This document shows, piece by piece, positions 9,785-19,748 of a stretch of DNA of 57,881 nucleotides. The stretch is from Clostridium ihumii AP5 (GTDB taxonomy: Bacteria > Bacillota > Clostridia > Clostridiales > Clostridiaceae). The DNA is taken from positions 1 through 57,881 of the forward strand of contig NZ_CCAT010000047.1 in NCBI RefSeq assembly GCF_000612845.1, written 5' to 3'. The notes beneath the pieces were generated by a model. The model was not told the origin of the DNA. It made no database searches and saw only the letters and a list, made by a program, of their open reading frames with translations. Each line of letters begins with the position of its first letter. Position 1 is the stretch's first letter. The translations under genes and the position numbers were made by a program.

Positions 9785-9947
9785 TTCTTATCAAGAGTGG
9801 TAGAGGGACTGACCCCATGATACCCAGCAATCTATTTTTATATATAAATGATATATAAAGTGTGCTGCTAAATCCTGTAGCTTTTAGCTAGTAGATGAGA
9901 ACAAATTATGTATTTCAAACGCTAGAGGGAAAGTATCTAGCGTTTTT
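9785..9947 (+). promoter_or_regulatory. SAM-I (S-box) riboswitch, copy 1, apparently degenerate
   Basis: The layout is that of an S-box leader: P1 strand TTCTTATC (9785-9792), the AGAG..GGGACTG kink-turn region, the CCCAGCAA segment, the GCTAAATCCTG junction, the closing strand GATGAGAA (9894-9901) and an AACGCTAG / CTAGCGTT terminator with T run (9918-9947). It is nearly identical to the copy at 12300 but differs at conserved points. GGCCC of the P2 loop reads GACCC. The P3 bases ACC and GGT read ATC and GCT, giving a mismatch. No gene follows closely: only a gene remnant, then the chemoreceptor 470 bp later. It is probably a relic. Confidence 0.8.
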
Positions 9948-9952
9948 ATAAT

Positions 9953-10210
9953 TACTCAGTTTTGCAAAAAACATCCTAATATAAAATTACAAGTAAAATA
10001 TGGTGAATAGAAAATACAATGAATAATCACTTAGGTTTAAGAAAAACCTAAGTGATTATTTTATTATATAGAGGGTTAAATTTTAAAAAATTATAATATA
10101 AGAAATTCATATTACTGTATTTTTATAGTTAAATATATTAGAAGATTATAAAGAAAAAGTTATTTTGATAGCTAATAAGGAAGATGGAGATTTAAATTTA
10201 TTTGACTATA
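9953..10210 (+). pseudogene. Remnants of duplicated deaminase 3' end and glutathione peroxidase 5' end
   Basis: From 9953 the sequence repeats the end of the deaminase gene (last 18 or so codons, in frame to TAG at about 10008, with a 12-bp deletion). Next comes its terminator hairpin (10022-10056). After a degraded gap, about 10131-10180 matches codons 14-28 of the peroxidase gene (LEDYK.KV.LIAN) before similarity fades. Neither piece has a usable start or active site. The order matches 8213-8700, so this is the rest of a tandem duplication, not a pair of new small genes. Confidence 0.75.
10022..10056 (+). terminator. Duplicated terminator hairpin
   Basis: A perfect stem of about 16 bp with a short loop, then a T-rich stretch. 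It is homologous to the terminator at 8302-8343 but now follows only a gene remnant. Confidence 0.7.
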
Positions 10211-10421
10211 TAAAGTTTAAAAAAACAATTACATTTTTATACTTTTATTATAAAAAGAATAATTTATATTTAAATATATTAAAATAAATTTTAAAAAAAA
10301 TTAAAGTATTAAATTTATATTAAATACATTTAAGTTTTATTAATATTTAGAATAATAAGTCGTAATATAGAATAATGAAAATACATGATATTAATTTGTA
10401 AAAAAATAGGAGTGTGTATGT

Positions 10422-12116
10422 ATGAAAAAACTAAAAGATAAGATTAAAGATTTTAAAATTGAAAAGAAATTAAAAACTATATTTTCTATTATTATTTTTA
10501 TGCTAATTATTACAGTAATATCATCAATTGTAAGCTTAGTATTAGTAGGAAGAAGTTTCACAACATTTTACAACGGTCCTTATCAAAACACAAATAAAGT
10601 CATGGAAATACGTAGAACAATTCAATCATATTCAAAATTTATAAATTATGCATTTGGTACCCCAGATAAAAGTAAAACAGAAGAATATATAAATAATGCA
10701 AAAGAAGAACTTGATTCGATAAAAGATGATTTAGATTACTTAAATAATAATTTTTTAGGTGATAAGATATTGATAGAAAAATTTGATAATACAATGAATA
10801 CTTCAAAAGATTTTAAGGAAAAAATATATGAATTGGCTTTAGTTAATGCTAATGATGAGGGAAGAAAAATATTTTTTGAAAATTATCAGCCAATACTATT
10901 AGAAGCAAACACATACTTAGAATCAATGTATAAACAATCTCAAGAAATTGCAACAAATAAATATAAAACTTTGAGAGTGATACAAATAATTACAATTGTT
11001 GTTTTGATAATAGTTGCAGGTATTACAATTGGAATTACAGCTATTTTAGCTATATATATTACTAATAGTTTGACAAATCCAATATTAGAAATTGAAACAG
11101 CGGCAGATAAGATGGCAAATGGAGAGTTTAATGTAGAACTTAATTATTATTCTGAAGATGAACTTGGATTATTATCAAATAGCATGAGAAAAATGATAAA
11201 AGTAACTAATGATGTACTAAAAGACACGGCTAGGGGTTTAAGAGAAATTTCTAATGGTAACTTTAATATTGAACCTGAAGTTGAATTTATTGGTATATTT
11301 GAACCAATAAAAGATTCTATATATAAAATTATTAGACAGCTTAGTGATATTATAATAGAAATAAATGAAGCATCAAATCAAGTTTCCAGTGGATCAGATC
11401 AATTAGCAGAAGGATCACAAAATCTTGCACAAGGAGCTGCTGAACAAGCAAGTGCAATTGAAGAGCTTTCAGCATCTATTGGGGAAATTAGCAATGAAGT
11501 TCAAAACACTGTAAAAATAGCTAATGATGTAAATGAGATGTCACATGAATCTATGGTTGTTGTAAATGAGGGAAATAAAAGTATGAAAGAAATGGTAAGT
11601 GCAATGGAAGATATTGAAAAATCATCTATAAACATTAGTAGTATTATTAAAGACATTGAATCAATAGCTACAGAAACTAATCTACTAGCATTAAATGCTA
11701 GTATAGAAGCAGCTAGAGCAGGCGATGCAGGAAAAGGTTTTGCTGTAGTAGCCAATAAAGTAAAAGAGTTATCACAACAATCAGGACAAGCAGTAAAAAA
11801 TACTATGGAGTTAATTGGAAAATCTATAGATTCTGTAAAAAATGGGAAACAATTAGTGAATAGTACTGCTGAAAAGTTGGTAAAAGTGGTGGATTCAGTA
11901 AGTAAATCTACTGAATTAATTTTTGAAATAACAAATGCATCAAAAGAGCAAGCACAATCAATTGAACAAATAAATGATGGAATACAACAGATAGCAGAAG
12001 TAGTGCAATCAAATTCAGCTATATCAGAAGAAAGTGCAGCAGCAAGTCAAGAATTAACAGCACAGGCTATTAACTTAAATAATATGGTGTCACAATTTAA
12101 AATAAAAAAAATATAA
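10422..12116 (+). CDS. Methyl-accepting chemotaxis protein
   Basis: The 564-residue transmembrane chemoreceptor has a first membrane helix at about 19-43 and an extracytoplasmic four-helix-bundle-like sensor (about 45-180). The second helix (about 185-213) is followed by a HAMP domain (about 215-267) and a long cytoplasmic coiled-coil signalling domain. The conserved hairpin tip ([17 protein letters not shown]) is near residue 416. It would control a CheA kinase through CheW; no che genes are in the window. The C-terminus has no NWETF-type CheR tether. Two S-box riboswitches flank the gene, but the upstream one ends in a terminator more than 470 bp away and is degenerate, so SAM control of the receptor is unlikely. 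The ligand is unknown. Confidence 0.92.
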   Translation: MKKLKDKIKDFKIEKKLKTIFSIIIFMLIITVISSIVSLVLVGRSFTTFYNGPYQNTNKVMEIRRTIQSYSKFINYAFGTPDKSKTEEYINNAKEELDSIKDDLDYLNNNFLGDKILIEKFDNTMNTSKDFKEKIYELALVNANDEGRKIFFENYQPILLEANTYLESMYKQSQEIATNKYKTLRVIQIITIVVLIIVAGITIGITAILAIYITNSLTNPILEIETAADKMANGEFNVELNYYSEDELGLLSNSMRKMIKVTNDVLKDTARGLREISNGNFNIEPEVEFIGIFEPIKDSIYKIIRQLSDIIIEINEASNQVSSGSDQLAEGSQNLAQGAAEQASAIEELSASIGEISNEVQNTVKIANDVNEMSHESMVVVNEGNKSMKEMVSAMEDIEKSSINISSIIKDIESIATETNLLALNASIEAARAGDAGKGFAVVANKVKELSQQSGQAVKNTMELIGKSIDSVKNGKQLVNSTAEKLVKVVDSVSKSTELIFEITNASKEQAQSIEQINDGIQQIAEVVQSNSAISEESAAASQELTAQAINLNNMVSQFKIKKI

Positions 12117-12247
12117 GATAGTTATTAAATAAAGATAATGAGAGTTTTCCTAATATATCAACGATTAATATGACTAAAAGAATAATAAACTTTATGATAA
12201 TATAAGTTGAAATCTTATTATTAAATTCAAAACTATAGAGTATACTA
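12117..12247. other. AT-rich intergenic stretch before the transporter promoter
   Basis: The stretch is noncoding; no clear T-run terminator follows the chemoreceptor gene. Nothing else was recognised. Confidence 0.4.
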
Positions 12248-12276
12248 TTGACATTAAAGATATTGTAATATATCAT
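12248..12276 (+). promoter_or_regulatory. Sigma-A type promoter of the riboswitch-transporter unit
   Basis: TTGACA (12248-12253), a 17-bp spacer and TATCAT (12271-12276) lie just upstream of the S-box at 12300. Transcription would begin near 12284 and include the complete aptamer. The degenerate copy 1 has no equally good promoter. Confidence 0.65.
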
Positions 12277-12299
12277 TAATTAGTAAATTTAATATTGAA

Positions 12300-12464
12300 T
12301 TCTTATCAAGAGTGGTAGAGGGACTGGCCCTATGATACCCAGCAACCTATTTTTATATATAAATGATATATAAAGTGTGGTGCTAAATCCTGTAGCTTTT
12401 AGCTAGTAGATGAGAAAAATTATATGTTTTTTCAACGCTAGGTATGAGTTATCTAGCGTTTTTG
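12300..12464 (+). promoter_or_regulatory. SAM-I (S-box) riboswitch controlling the ECF transporter
   Basis: All S-box landmarks are present: P1 strands TTCTTATC (12300-12307) and GATGAGAA (12409-12416, one G-U pair), GAGGGACTGGCCC in P2, CCAGCAACC, GGTGCTAAATCC and a P4 hairpin around TAGCT/AGCTA. A terminator (AACGCTAG..CTAGCGTT plus T run, 12434-12464) follows 17 nt later, and the transporter starts 56 nt downstream. When SAM is bound P1 is stabilised and the terminator can form, so the transporter should be expressed when SAM or methionine is scarce. Confidence 0.92.
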
Positions 12465-12519
12465 TTTTGAATAATATATAATAAAGTTAAAAAATACAAG
12501 AAAATAAGGAGAAAAATAG

Positions 12520-14853
12520 ATGAAAAAAAATAATAAGCTACCCATTAAAACAATAGTAGCTATAGGTATTGGGGCAGCTGTATTTATGATATTAGGGCGA
12601 TTTGGATCGATTCCTACGGGGATTCCAAATACAAATCTAGAAACAAGTTATGCATTTTTAGGATTAATGTCAGTTATATTTGGGCCAATAGCAGGAGCTG
12701 CAATTGGATTTGTAGGACATACTTTAAAGGATTTAATGATGTGGGGTAGTCCTTGGTTTAGTTGGATAATAGCATCTAGTGTTACTGGATTTATTATTGG
12801 ATTTGCAAAAAAATCAGTGGATATTTCAAAAGGAAAATTTACGAAAAAACATGCAATAATATTTAATATTTATCAAGTGTTAGCAAATATAATAGCTTGG
12901 TGTGTAGTAGCACCAACATTAGATATTGTAATTTATAGTGAACCAATAGATAAACTTTATATTCAAGGTGCGGTAGCAAGTATATCTAATATAATAATAG
13001 TAGGATTTTTAGGAACTACATTATTGTATACATATGCTAAAAGCAGAACCCAAAAGGGCAGTTTAATTAAAGAAGTAAATGAAGAAAAAAGTAAAGTTTC
13101 TTATGAAAACTATGATTTAAGTTTAAAAAATGGTTCAAAGAAAAGTTCCCAAAAGCCGGTAATTGAATTTAGTAACTTTACATTTAAATACAATTCACAA
13201 AAAGAACCAACATTAAGAAATATTAATTTGACTATATATGAAGGAGAAAAAGTGCTTATTGTAGGGCCATCAGGATCAGGCAAGAGTACACTTTCAAATG
13301 CAATTAATGGGCTTGTACCTTTTTTATATGAAGGTGAAATACAAGGATCACTTAAAGTTAAAGGCAAAGAAACAAAAGATATGAGCATATTTGAACTTTC
13401 TAGTGTAGTAGGAACTGTACTTCAAGATCCAGATAGTCAATTCATTGGATTAACTGTAGCTGAAGATATAGCATTTAGATTAGAAAATGATTGTGTATCA
13501 CAAGATAAGATGAAAGAAAAGGTAGATAGAGTTTCTAAAATTGTGGATATAAATAGTCATTTAAAATCTTCACCTCATAGCTTATCTGGAGGACAAAAAC
13601 AACGTGTTACATTAGGTGGGGTAATGGTTTCAGATGTAGATATACTTTTATTTGATGAACCACTAGCAAGTCTTGATCCTGCAACAGGTAAGAGTGCTAT
13701 GGAGCTTATTGATAATATAAATAAGAAAGATAACAAAACCATAGTTATAATAGAACACAGATTAGAAGATGTATTACACTCTGATATTGATAGGATAATA
13801 GTAATTGATAATGGAAAGATTGTTGGAGATTTAACTACTAGAGAATTATTAAGTTCCAATTTATTAAATAAAACTGGTATAAGAGAACCTTTATATATAA
13901 CAGCATTAAAATACGCAGGTATACAAATAACAGAGGAATTATGCCCAGAAGCTATAAACACTTTAAAATTAGATAAAGAAAAACATAAACTTAATAATTG
14001 GTATCAAGAAAGTAGTGAAGTTGTTAATAAAAGTGGTAACGATGCTATTCTTGAGCTTAAAGACATAAAATTTGGATATGATGAAAATAAGGAAATTCTT
14101 AAGGGAGTTTCATTTAAAATAAATAAAGGTGAGATGGTTAGCATTATTGGAAAAAATGGTGCTGGAAAATCTACTATATCTAAACTTATATGTGGTTTTT
14201 ATAAACCAACTAGTGGAGATATATTATTAAAGGGAAGAAGTATTGAAAATGAAACTATAAAGGAACGTTCTGAAAAAATAGGAGTAGTTATGCAAAATCC
14301 TAATGCTATGATATCTAAGTCAATGATTTTTGATGAAGTTGCATTAGGTCTTAAGATTAGAGGAATAAGTGAAGAAGAAATAGAGGAAAGAGTATATGAA
14401 ACACTTAAAATTTGTGGTTTATATGAATTCAGGAATTGGCCAATATCAGCTTTAAGCTTTGGTCAAAAGAAACGAGTAACTATAGCTTCAATTCTTGTAT
14501 TAAATCCAGAAATTATAATTTTAGATGAACCAACAGCAGGACAAGACTTTAGACATTATAGTGAGATTATGGAGTTCTTAAAATATATAAATGAAAAAGG
14601 TGTAACTATAATAATGATAACTCATGATATGCATTTAATGCTTGAATATACTAATAGAGCAATAGTATTATCAAATGGATTAAAAATAGCAGAAGATAGT
14701 GCTTCCAATATACTTACAGATGAAGAAGTTATAAAAGAAGCTAACTTAAAAGAAACATCTTTATATGAATTAGCATTAAAAGCAAATTTAGAAGAACCAA
14801 GAAATTTTGTTAAAAGATTTATTGATTATGATAGGAGGATTAGAAAAGTATGA
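12520..14853 (+). CDS. ECF transporter: UPF0397-type S component fused to two ATPase domains
   Basis: The 777-residue fusion starts with a membrane S component (about 1-190) of the UPF0397 family ([35 protein letters not shown]). Two EcfA/CbiO-like ATPase domains follow. Domain 1 has Walker [10 protein letters not shown] near 249, LSGGQKQR near 355 and Walker B ILLFDEP near 376. Domain 2 has GKNGAGKST near 543, signature LSFGQKKR near 645 and IIILDEP near 665. It overlaps the T-component gene by 4 bp (ATGA). In Gram-positive bacteria UPF0397 S components are usually separate genes assigned to vitamin precursors or methionine. The S-box upstream argues for methionine or a related sulfur compound. 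Substrate is inferred from regulation only. Confidence 0.85.
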   Translation: MKKNNKLPIKTIVAIGIGAAVFMILGRFGSIPTGIPNTNLETSYAFLGLMSVIFGPIAGAAIGFVGHTLKDLMMWGSPWFSWIIASSVTGFIIGFAKKSVDISKGKFTKKHAIIFNIYQVLANIIAWCVVAPTLDIVIYSEPIDKLYIQGAVASISNIIIVGFLGTTLLYTYAKSRTQKGSLIKEVNEEKSKVSYENYDLSLKNGSKKSSQKPVIEFSNFTFKYNSQKEPTLRNINLTIYEGEKVLIVGPSGSGKSTLSNAINGLVPFLYEGEIQGSLKVKGKETKDMSIFELSSVVGTVLQDPDSQFIGLTVAEDIAFRLENDCVSQDKMKEKVDRVSKIVDINSHLKSSPHSLSGGQKQRVTLGGVMVSDVDILLFDEPLASLDPATGKSAMELIDNINKKDNKTIVIIEHRLEDVLHSDIDRIIVIDNGKIVGDLTTRELLSSNLLNKTGIREPLYITALKYAGIQITEELCPEAINTLKLDKEKHKLNNWYQESSEVVNKSGNDAILELKDIKFGYDENKEILKGVSFKINKGEMVSIIGKNGAGKSTISKLICGFYKPTSGDILLKGRSIENETIKERSEKIGVVMQNPNAMISKSMIFDEVALGLKIRGISEEEIEERVYETLKICGLYEFRNWPISALSFGQKKRVTIASILVLNPEIIILDEPTAGQDFRHYSEIMEFLKYINEKGVTIIMITHDMHLMLEYTNRAIVLSNGLKIAEDSASNILTDEEVIKEANLKETSLYELALKANLEEPRNFVKRFIDYDRRIRKV

Positions 14854-15677
14854 ATACAATGCTAGAATATTCTGAGATAGATTCGCCTATTCATAAACTT
14901 AGTGGTGCATCAAAGCTCATTGCATTAATTCTTTGGGCAATAGCATCAATGGTAACCTATAATACATTTTTGCTTATAGGAATGTTTATATTTAGTGTAG
15001 TAGTATTTAAAATTTCAAAGGTTCCTTTTAAAAAGGTTTCTTTTGTACTATATTTTATACTAGTATTTTTACTTATAAACAACATAGCTATATTTATCTT
15101 TTCACCAATGGAAGGTGTAAAGATATATAATAGTAGAACAGATTTATTTACGATTGTAGGACCATACACAGTAACAATAGAACAATTATTTTATCAGTTT
15201 AATATAACATTAAAATATTTTTCTATAATACCAATGGCATTATTATTTATAGTGGCAACAAATCCTAGTGAATTTGCAGCATCTTTAAATAAAATTGGTG
15301 TAAATTATAAAATTGCTTACTCAGTAGCAATAGCATTAAGATATGTTCCAGATATTCAAAAGGATTATATGGATATATCATTTGCACAACAAGCAAGAGG
15401 AATAGACATGTCTAAAAAGGAAAAGGTATCTAAAAGAATAAAACAATCAGTAGCTATATTAATTCCACTTATTTTTTCAAGTCTAGATAAAATAGAAACA
15501 ATAAGTACTGGGATGGAATTAAGAGCATTTGGAAATAAAAAGAAACGTACATGGTATAGCGAACGAAGTTTTAAAATAGGAGATTATATAACAGTTGCAA
15601 TTATGATGACAATTTTACTTATGGCTATAGCTTGCAATATATATAATGGAGGACGTTTTTATAATCCATTTTTATAA
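14850..15677 (+). CDS. ECF transporter T component (EcfT/CbiQ family)
   Basis: The 275-residue integral membrane protein has about five to six hydrophobic segments. The two Ala-Arg-Gly-type coupling motifs of T components are present (QARGID near 180 and LRAFG near 224); these helices dock onto the ATPase pair. The start overlaps the stop of the S-A-A' fusion, so the two are translationally coupled and together form a complete transporter. Expression is under the S-box at 12300. A terminator follows at 15721. Confidence 0.88.
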   Translation: MNTMLEYSEIDSPIHKLSGASKLIALILWAIASMVTYNTFLLIGMFIFSVVVFKISKVPFKKVSFVLYFILVFLLINNIAIFIFSPMEGVKIYNSRTDLFTIVGPYTVTIEQLFYQFNITLKYFSIIPMALLFIVATNPSEFAASLNKIGVNYKIAYSVAIALRYVPDIQKDYMDISFAQQARGIDMSKKEKVSKRIKQSVAILIPLIFSSLDKIETISTGMELRAFGNKKKRTWYSERSFKIGDYITVAIMMTILLMAIACNIYNGGRFYNPFL

Positions 15678-15720
15678 TAATATAAACTTATAGTTGTATA
15701 TATAGAACTATAAACGTATA

Positions 15721-15756
15721 AAAGATGTTGTAAATTAAATTTTATGACATCTTTTT
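15721..15756 (+). terminator. Terminator of the ECF transporter operon
   Basis: AAAGATGT pairs with ACATCTTT across an AT-rich loop that can itself pair in part, followed by a T run. Confidence 0.65.
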
Positions 15757-15799
15757 CTGTTTTAAAAAATTATATAGTAAAGAAATATTATAGTGAAAC

Positions 15800-15958
15800 T
15801 ATAGGGTTCCAAGTTCATCTTCATAATTATTGGTTCCAAAACTTGGATACCCTTAAGAGTGAGACTAGCTCTAAATCATTTTAAAGTTAGTATTCCTTTT
15901 GAAAGTAATATATTTACAGCTAAAAAAATAGTTTTAAATTCGAGCTTGTTTCCCTATA
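15800..15958 (+). mobile_element. MITE-like element E4 (159 bp)
   Basis: This is the second 159-bp copy of element E2, in opposite orientation. It starts with TATAGGGTTCCAAGTTC and ends in CGAGCTTGTTTCCCTATA. It contains no coding capacity. It lies between the ECF operon terminator and the promoter region of the peptide transporter. Confidence 0.8.
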
Positions 15959-16021
15959 TTATTAACAAAGTGTAAATAGGAAAATTTAATAAAATCAAAT
16001 ATTCTATAGATACTAAGTTAT

Positions 16022-16040
16022 TTATTTGAAATTCAAATAA
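16022..16040. promoter_or_regulatory. 19-bp palindrome upstream of the peptide transporter operon
   Basis: TTATTTGAA, one central base, then TTCAAATAA form a perfect inverted repeat about 95 bp before the substrate-binding protein gene. A TATAAT hexamer lies at 16076-16081 with only a poor -35. The palindrome could be an operator. It does not match the CodY consensus well; the regulator is unknown. Confidence 0.4.
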
Positions 16041-16134
16041 TATGAAAAATATGTAGAAAAAGGATTGTTAAATGATATAATAAAAAAGTATTTTACAAAA
16101 AAATTAAAAATATGACAAATTTAGGGGGACTAAA

Positions 16135-17784
16135 ATGAAGAGAAAGTTAAGCTTAATTTTAAGTTTAATCATCACAGTTTGCTTTGCATTTACAGGTTGT
16201 GGTGATGCAGAAAAGAAAGAACAAGCTAAAAAAGTTAAGACAGGTGGAGTAGTTACAGAAGCAATAGGAACTTCTCCAAGCGGTGTTTTTTTACCGACAT
16301 CATTTACATTTAGCTATGATGCATCTATTAACAATATTGTATATGATGGATTATTATCTTTAGATGAAAATATGGATATAGCACCAAATCTTGCTGAGTC
16401 ATACGAATTTTCAAATGATAACAAAACATTAACTTTTAAACTAAGAAATGACGTGAAATGGCATGATGGTGAAAAATTTACTGCAGATGATGTTGATTTT
16501 ACATTTAAATTTTGTTCTGATGAAAAATATAAAGGACCATATACAATGTTTGTTAAAAACATAACTGGATATGAAGATTATAAAACAGGAAAATCTACAG
16601 AACTGAAAGGTGTAAAAAAAATTGATGATTATACAATAGAAATAACAACAGATGAAGTATATGGATCAGCTTTAATTAATTTTGGATTTATGATGAGAAT
16701 TATACCAGAACATATATGGAATAAAGATACTGTAGAAAAAGTACAAAATGATACAAATTTAATAAGAAAACCAATTGGAACAGGTGCATTTAAACTTGAA
16801 ACATTTACACCGGATCAAGGAGTAGAACTTGTAGCAAACGAATATTATTGGAAAGGTAAACCTAATATCGATAAGTATGTTTTTAAATTAGTAAGTAGTG
16901 AAACAGCAGAATCAGAAATACTTAATAAAGAAGTAGATATTATAGGTGTGGGAAATTTAACTAAAGAAGACGAAGAAACTTATAAAGAGCAAGGTTATAG
17001 AATTGAAGATATAACTAATAATGCATATCATTATGTTGGACTTAATTTAAGAAAACCTCAATTTAGTGATAAAAAAACAAGACAAGCTTTAGCTTATGCT
17101 TTAGATAGAGAAACAATTGTAAAAGAAGTTTTAAAAGGAAAAGGTGAAGTTGCATACAATCCATATCCATCAAATTTTTGGGCTCATCCAGATGGATTAA
17201 ATGAATATAAGTTCAATCCTAAAAAGTCTATAGAACTTTTCAAAGAAGCTGGATTTGAATACAAGGAAAACGATAAAAAGATGTATTATAATGGGGATCC
17301 ATTTACATTTACTTATAAGTATGTTGGTGGAGATGAGTCAAAAACTAAATATGCACTAATGCTACAACAAAATTTCAAAGATATAGGTATAGATGTAGAA
17401 TTAAAACCAATGGAATTTACTGCATTATCGAATGATGTTAAGAATGGAGATTTTGATACTTATTCTATGGGAATAGGAAACTTCTATGATGGAGATTTAG
17501 GTCCAAGTTATCTTTCGACATTAACACCTCCAAATGGATATAATTATACTGGGTATAATAATCCAAAAGTAGATGAACTTATCAAAAAAGCATCTACAAT
17601 GGTAACGAAAGAAGAGAGAGAGCCAGTACTTAAAGAGATTGCTACAATATTGAATGATGAATTGCCGGTAATTTACAGCTACCATTGGAAGAGCACAATG
17701 GCTGTAAGTGATAGAATTAAAAACTTTAAGAATGCTCAACCTATATATAGTCAGTATTCTAATGAATGGTTTGTGGAAGATTAA
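16135..17784 (+). CDS. Oligopeptide/dipeptide ABC transporter substrate-binding lipoprotein
   Basis: The 549-residue family 5 solute-binding protein has a lipoprotein signal peptide (hydrophobic core 5-19, then a lipobox ending at the Cys of FTGCGD, about residue 22). It would be anchored outside the membrane and deliver peptides, or nickel-like ligands in some members, to the DppBC channel. The family pattern is clear: VYDGLL, LAESYEFS, FKLRNDVKWHDGEKFTADDV and a C-terminal YSYHWKSTMAVSDR segment. It is the first gene of a five-gene importer operon. A strong hairpin separates it from the permease genes, a usual way to make more binding protein than channel. Confidence 0.92.
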   Translation: MKRKLSLILSLIITVCFAFTGCGDAEKKEQAKKVKTGGVVTEAIGTSPSGVFLPTSFTFSYDASINNIVYDGLLSLDENMDIAPNLAESYEFSNDNKTLTFKLRNDVKWHDGEKFTADDVDFTFKFCSDEKYKGPYTMFVKNITGYEDYKTGKSTELKGVKKIDDYTIEITTDEVYGSALINFGFMMRIIPEHIWNKDTVEKVQNDTNLIRKPIGTGAFKLETFTPDQGVELVANEYYWKGKPNIDKYVFKLVSSETAESEILNKEVDIIGVGNLTKEDEETYKEQGYRIEDITNNAYHYVGLNLRKPQFSDKKTRQALAYALDRETIVKEVLKGKGEVAYNPYPSNFWAHPDGLNEYKFNPKKSIELFKEAGFEYKENDKKMYYNGDPFTFTYKYVGGDESKTKYALMLQQNFKDIGIDVELKPMEFTALSNDVKNGDFDTYSMGIGNFYDGDLGPSYLSTLTPPNGYNYTGYNNPKVDELIKKASTMVTKEEREPVLKEIATILNDELPVIYSYHWKSTMAVSDRIKNFKNAQPIYSQYSNEWFVED

Positions 17785-17812
17785 AGTTTATAAATAAAAT
17801 ATAGTGTTAAGG

Positions 17813-17858
17813 ATTGCCTTTCTAATAATAATTTAAGTTTAGAAAGGCAATTACTTTT
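17813..17858 (+). terminator. Hairpin between binding-protein and permease genes (partial terminator)
   Basis: A perfect 13-bp stem (17813-17825 with 17839-17851) encloses a 13-nt loop and is followed by TACTTTTTA. It can act as a leaky terminator or 3' stabiliser, allowing higher expression of the lipoprotein than of downstream genes. The next gene starts 36 nt further on. Confidence 0.7.
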
Positions 17859-17886
17859 TATGAATTTAGATTTAGAGGGTATAAAA

Positions 17887-18855
17887 ATGAGCAAATACTT
17901 TTTGAAAAGAATTTTTACAATGATTCCAGTATTTATAGGATTATCTATAATTATATTTACTCTTATAAATATTGCACCAGGGGATCCATATACAAATATT
18001 GTTGAAGGTGAAATTAGCATTTCAGCATCTGACAAAGAAGATGCATTGAAGTCAATAGGATATTATGATCCAATGCATGTTAAATATGGAAAATGGATAG
18101 GAAAAGTTATAAAGGGGGATTTAGGTACATCTATAAGATATAACGAACCTGTTTCAGATATAATTCAAAGAAGAATAAAGAATACTTTTTTATTATCTAT
18201 GATTACATTAATCTTAACAACGATAATAGCTATACCATTAGGAATAATATCAGCTGTAAAACCATATTCAAAAACTGATAAAATACTTACAATACTAGCA
18301 TTTATAGGAATTTCAATACCAGGATTTTTTGTAGCACTTCTTGTAGTTAAAATTTTCGCGGTTAACCTAAAGTGGTTTCCTATATCGGGTATGTCTAGTT
18401 TAGGAAAAAATTTAACGGGATTCAGTAAATTTTGTGATGTAGGTAAACATATGATTTTGCCAATTTTATCTATGACAATAATAGAAATAGCTTCACTTAT
18501 GAGATATACACGGTCAGCTATGATGGATGTATTTAGCGAAAATTATATAAAAACTGCAAGGGCAAAGGGATTAGGTGAAAAACTTGTAGTATATAAACAT
18601 GCATTTAGAAATGCTTTAATACCAATTGTTACATTATTAAGTATGTCTCTTGGTTATATATTTACAGGAACTATATTAATCGAAACTATATTTGTATGGC
18701 CAGGAATGGGAACTTTATTTTATCAATCTATAGCTAACAGAGATTATCCAGTAGTTATGGGGTGTGCATTAATTTTTTCAGCAAGTATATTAATAGCAAA
18801 TTTACTTTCAGATTTTATTTACTCTATTGTAGATCCTAGAATAAGGTTTAAATAA
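17887..18855 (+). CDS. Oligopeptide ABC transporter permease (DppB/OppB family)
   Basis: The 322-residue inner-membrane permease has the expected N-terminus (MSKYFLKRIFTMIPVFIG), the APGDP motif near residue 38, and the cytoplasmic EAA-like loop (TARAKGL...HAFRNALIPI) that contacts the ATPases. ATG 17887 follows AGAGGG at proper distance; an in-frame ATG at 17860 would place nine extra residues before the first membrane helix. It pairs with the permease at 18892. Confidence 0.92.
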   Translation: MSKYFLKRIFTMIPVFIGLSIIIFTLINIAPGDPYTNIVEGEISISASDKEDALKSIGYYDPMHVKYGKWIGKVIKGDLGTSIRYNEPVSDIIQRRIKNTFLLSMITLILTTIIAIPLGIISAVKPYSKTDKILTILAFIGISIPGFFVALLVVKIFAVNLKWFPISGMSSLGKNLTGFSKFCDVGKHMILPILSMTIIEIASLMRYTRSAMMDVFSENYIKTARAKGLGEKLVVYKHAFRNALIPIVTLLSMSLGYIFTGTILIETIFVWPGMGTLFYQSIANRDYPVVMGCALIFSASILIANLLSDFIYSIVDPRIRFK

Positions 18856-18891
18856 AATATAAAAATATTAATGTAGAAAAGGTGAAGTTAA

Positions 18892-19737
18892 ATGATAAAT
18901 AGCAATAAAAGAATTTTTAAACTTTTAAAAAATAAAAAGGCAATGATAGGGTGTGCAATATTAATATTTATAATGTTACTTTCTTTGATTGGGAGCATTG
19001 TTACATGTCATGAAAGAGATCTTATAAATACAGCAATAGCTAATAGCAAACCTAGTTTTGAACATATATTAGGAACAGATGATTTAGGTAGAGATGTTTT
19101 TGTAAGGTTGAGCTATGGTGGCAGAGTATCACTAGCAGTGGGAATCGGAGCAACAGCTATATCTTTAATTATAGGTGTAACATTTGGAGCTATTGCTGGA
19201 TATTATGGTGGAGCTATAGATCATATTATAATGATTTTTATAGATATATTTATGTGTTTACCATTTTTAGTAATAGCAATTATACTAGCAGATTTAATAG
19301 GTGCAAGTGTTTGGAATTCAGTTTTTATAATAGGATGTTTAGGGTGGACAACTATAGCAAGAATAGTTAGAGGTCAAGTTATGGCGTTAAAGCAAAGACA
19401 GTTTGTGGAGGCTGCAAAATGTGTTGGCATGAATTCTATGGAAATTATAATAAAACATATAATTCCCAATAGTATTCCAACTATAATTGTTTATGCAACA
19501 TTGGGGATTGCAGGAGCTATATTAGCAGAGGCTGGATTAAGTTATTTAGGAATGGGTGTTAAGCAACCTATACCTAGTTGGGGAAATATGTTATCTACAG
19601 CTAGAAATATGAAATCACTTATGAGATATTGGTGGGAATGGGCACCAGCTGGCATAATGATTTTTTTGACTATTTTATCTATCAATTTTATAGGAGATGC
19701 AATTAGAGAAGTATTAAATCCTAAAGTAAAGGAGTAG
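18892..19737 (+). CDS. Oligopeptide ABC transporter permease (DppC/OppC family)
   Basis: The 281-residue permease has an N-terminal membrane helix, the GTDDLGRDVFVRLSYGGR motif typical of the OppC group (near 62) and a coupling loop (EAAKCVGMNSMEIIIKHIIPN) near 182. Six membrane helices are expected. It forms the channel with the preceding permease. GGTGA upstream gives the ribosome binding site. It is separated from the ATPase gene by 11 bp. Confidence 0.92.
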   Translation: MINSNKRIFKLLKNKKAMIGCAILIFIMLLSLIGSIVTCHERDLINTAIANSKPSFEHILGTDDLGRDVFVRLSYGGRVSLAVGIGATAISLIIGVTFGAIAGYYGGAIDHIIMIFIDIFMCLPFLVIAIILADLIGASVWNSVFIIGCLGWTTIARIVRGQVMALKQRQFVEAAKCVGMNSMEIIIKHIIPNSIPTIIVYATLGIAGAILAEAGLSYLGMGVKQPIPSWGNMLSTARNMKSLMRYWWEWAPAGIMIFLTILSINFIGDAIREVLNPKVKE

Positions 19738-19748
19738 TGAAATAGAAA

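Noticed and set aside
9785-10422. SAM riboswitch control of the chemoreceptor gene
   Set aside because: The aptamer is mutated, ends in its own terminator, and is separated from the gene by remnants and a second terminator over 470 bp.
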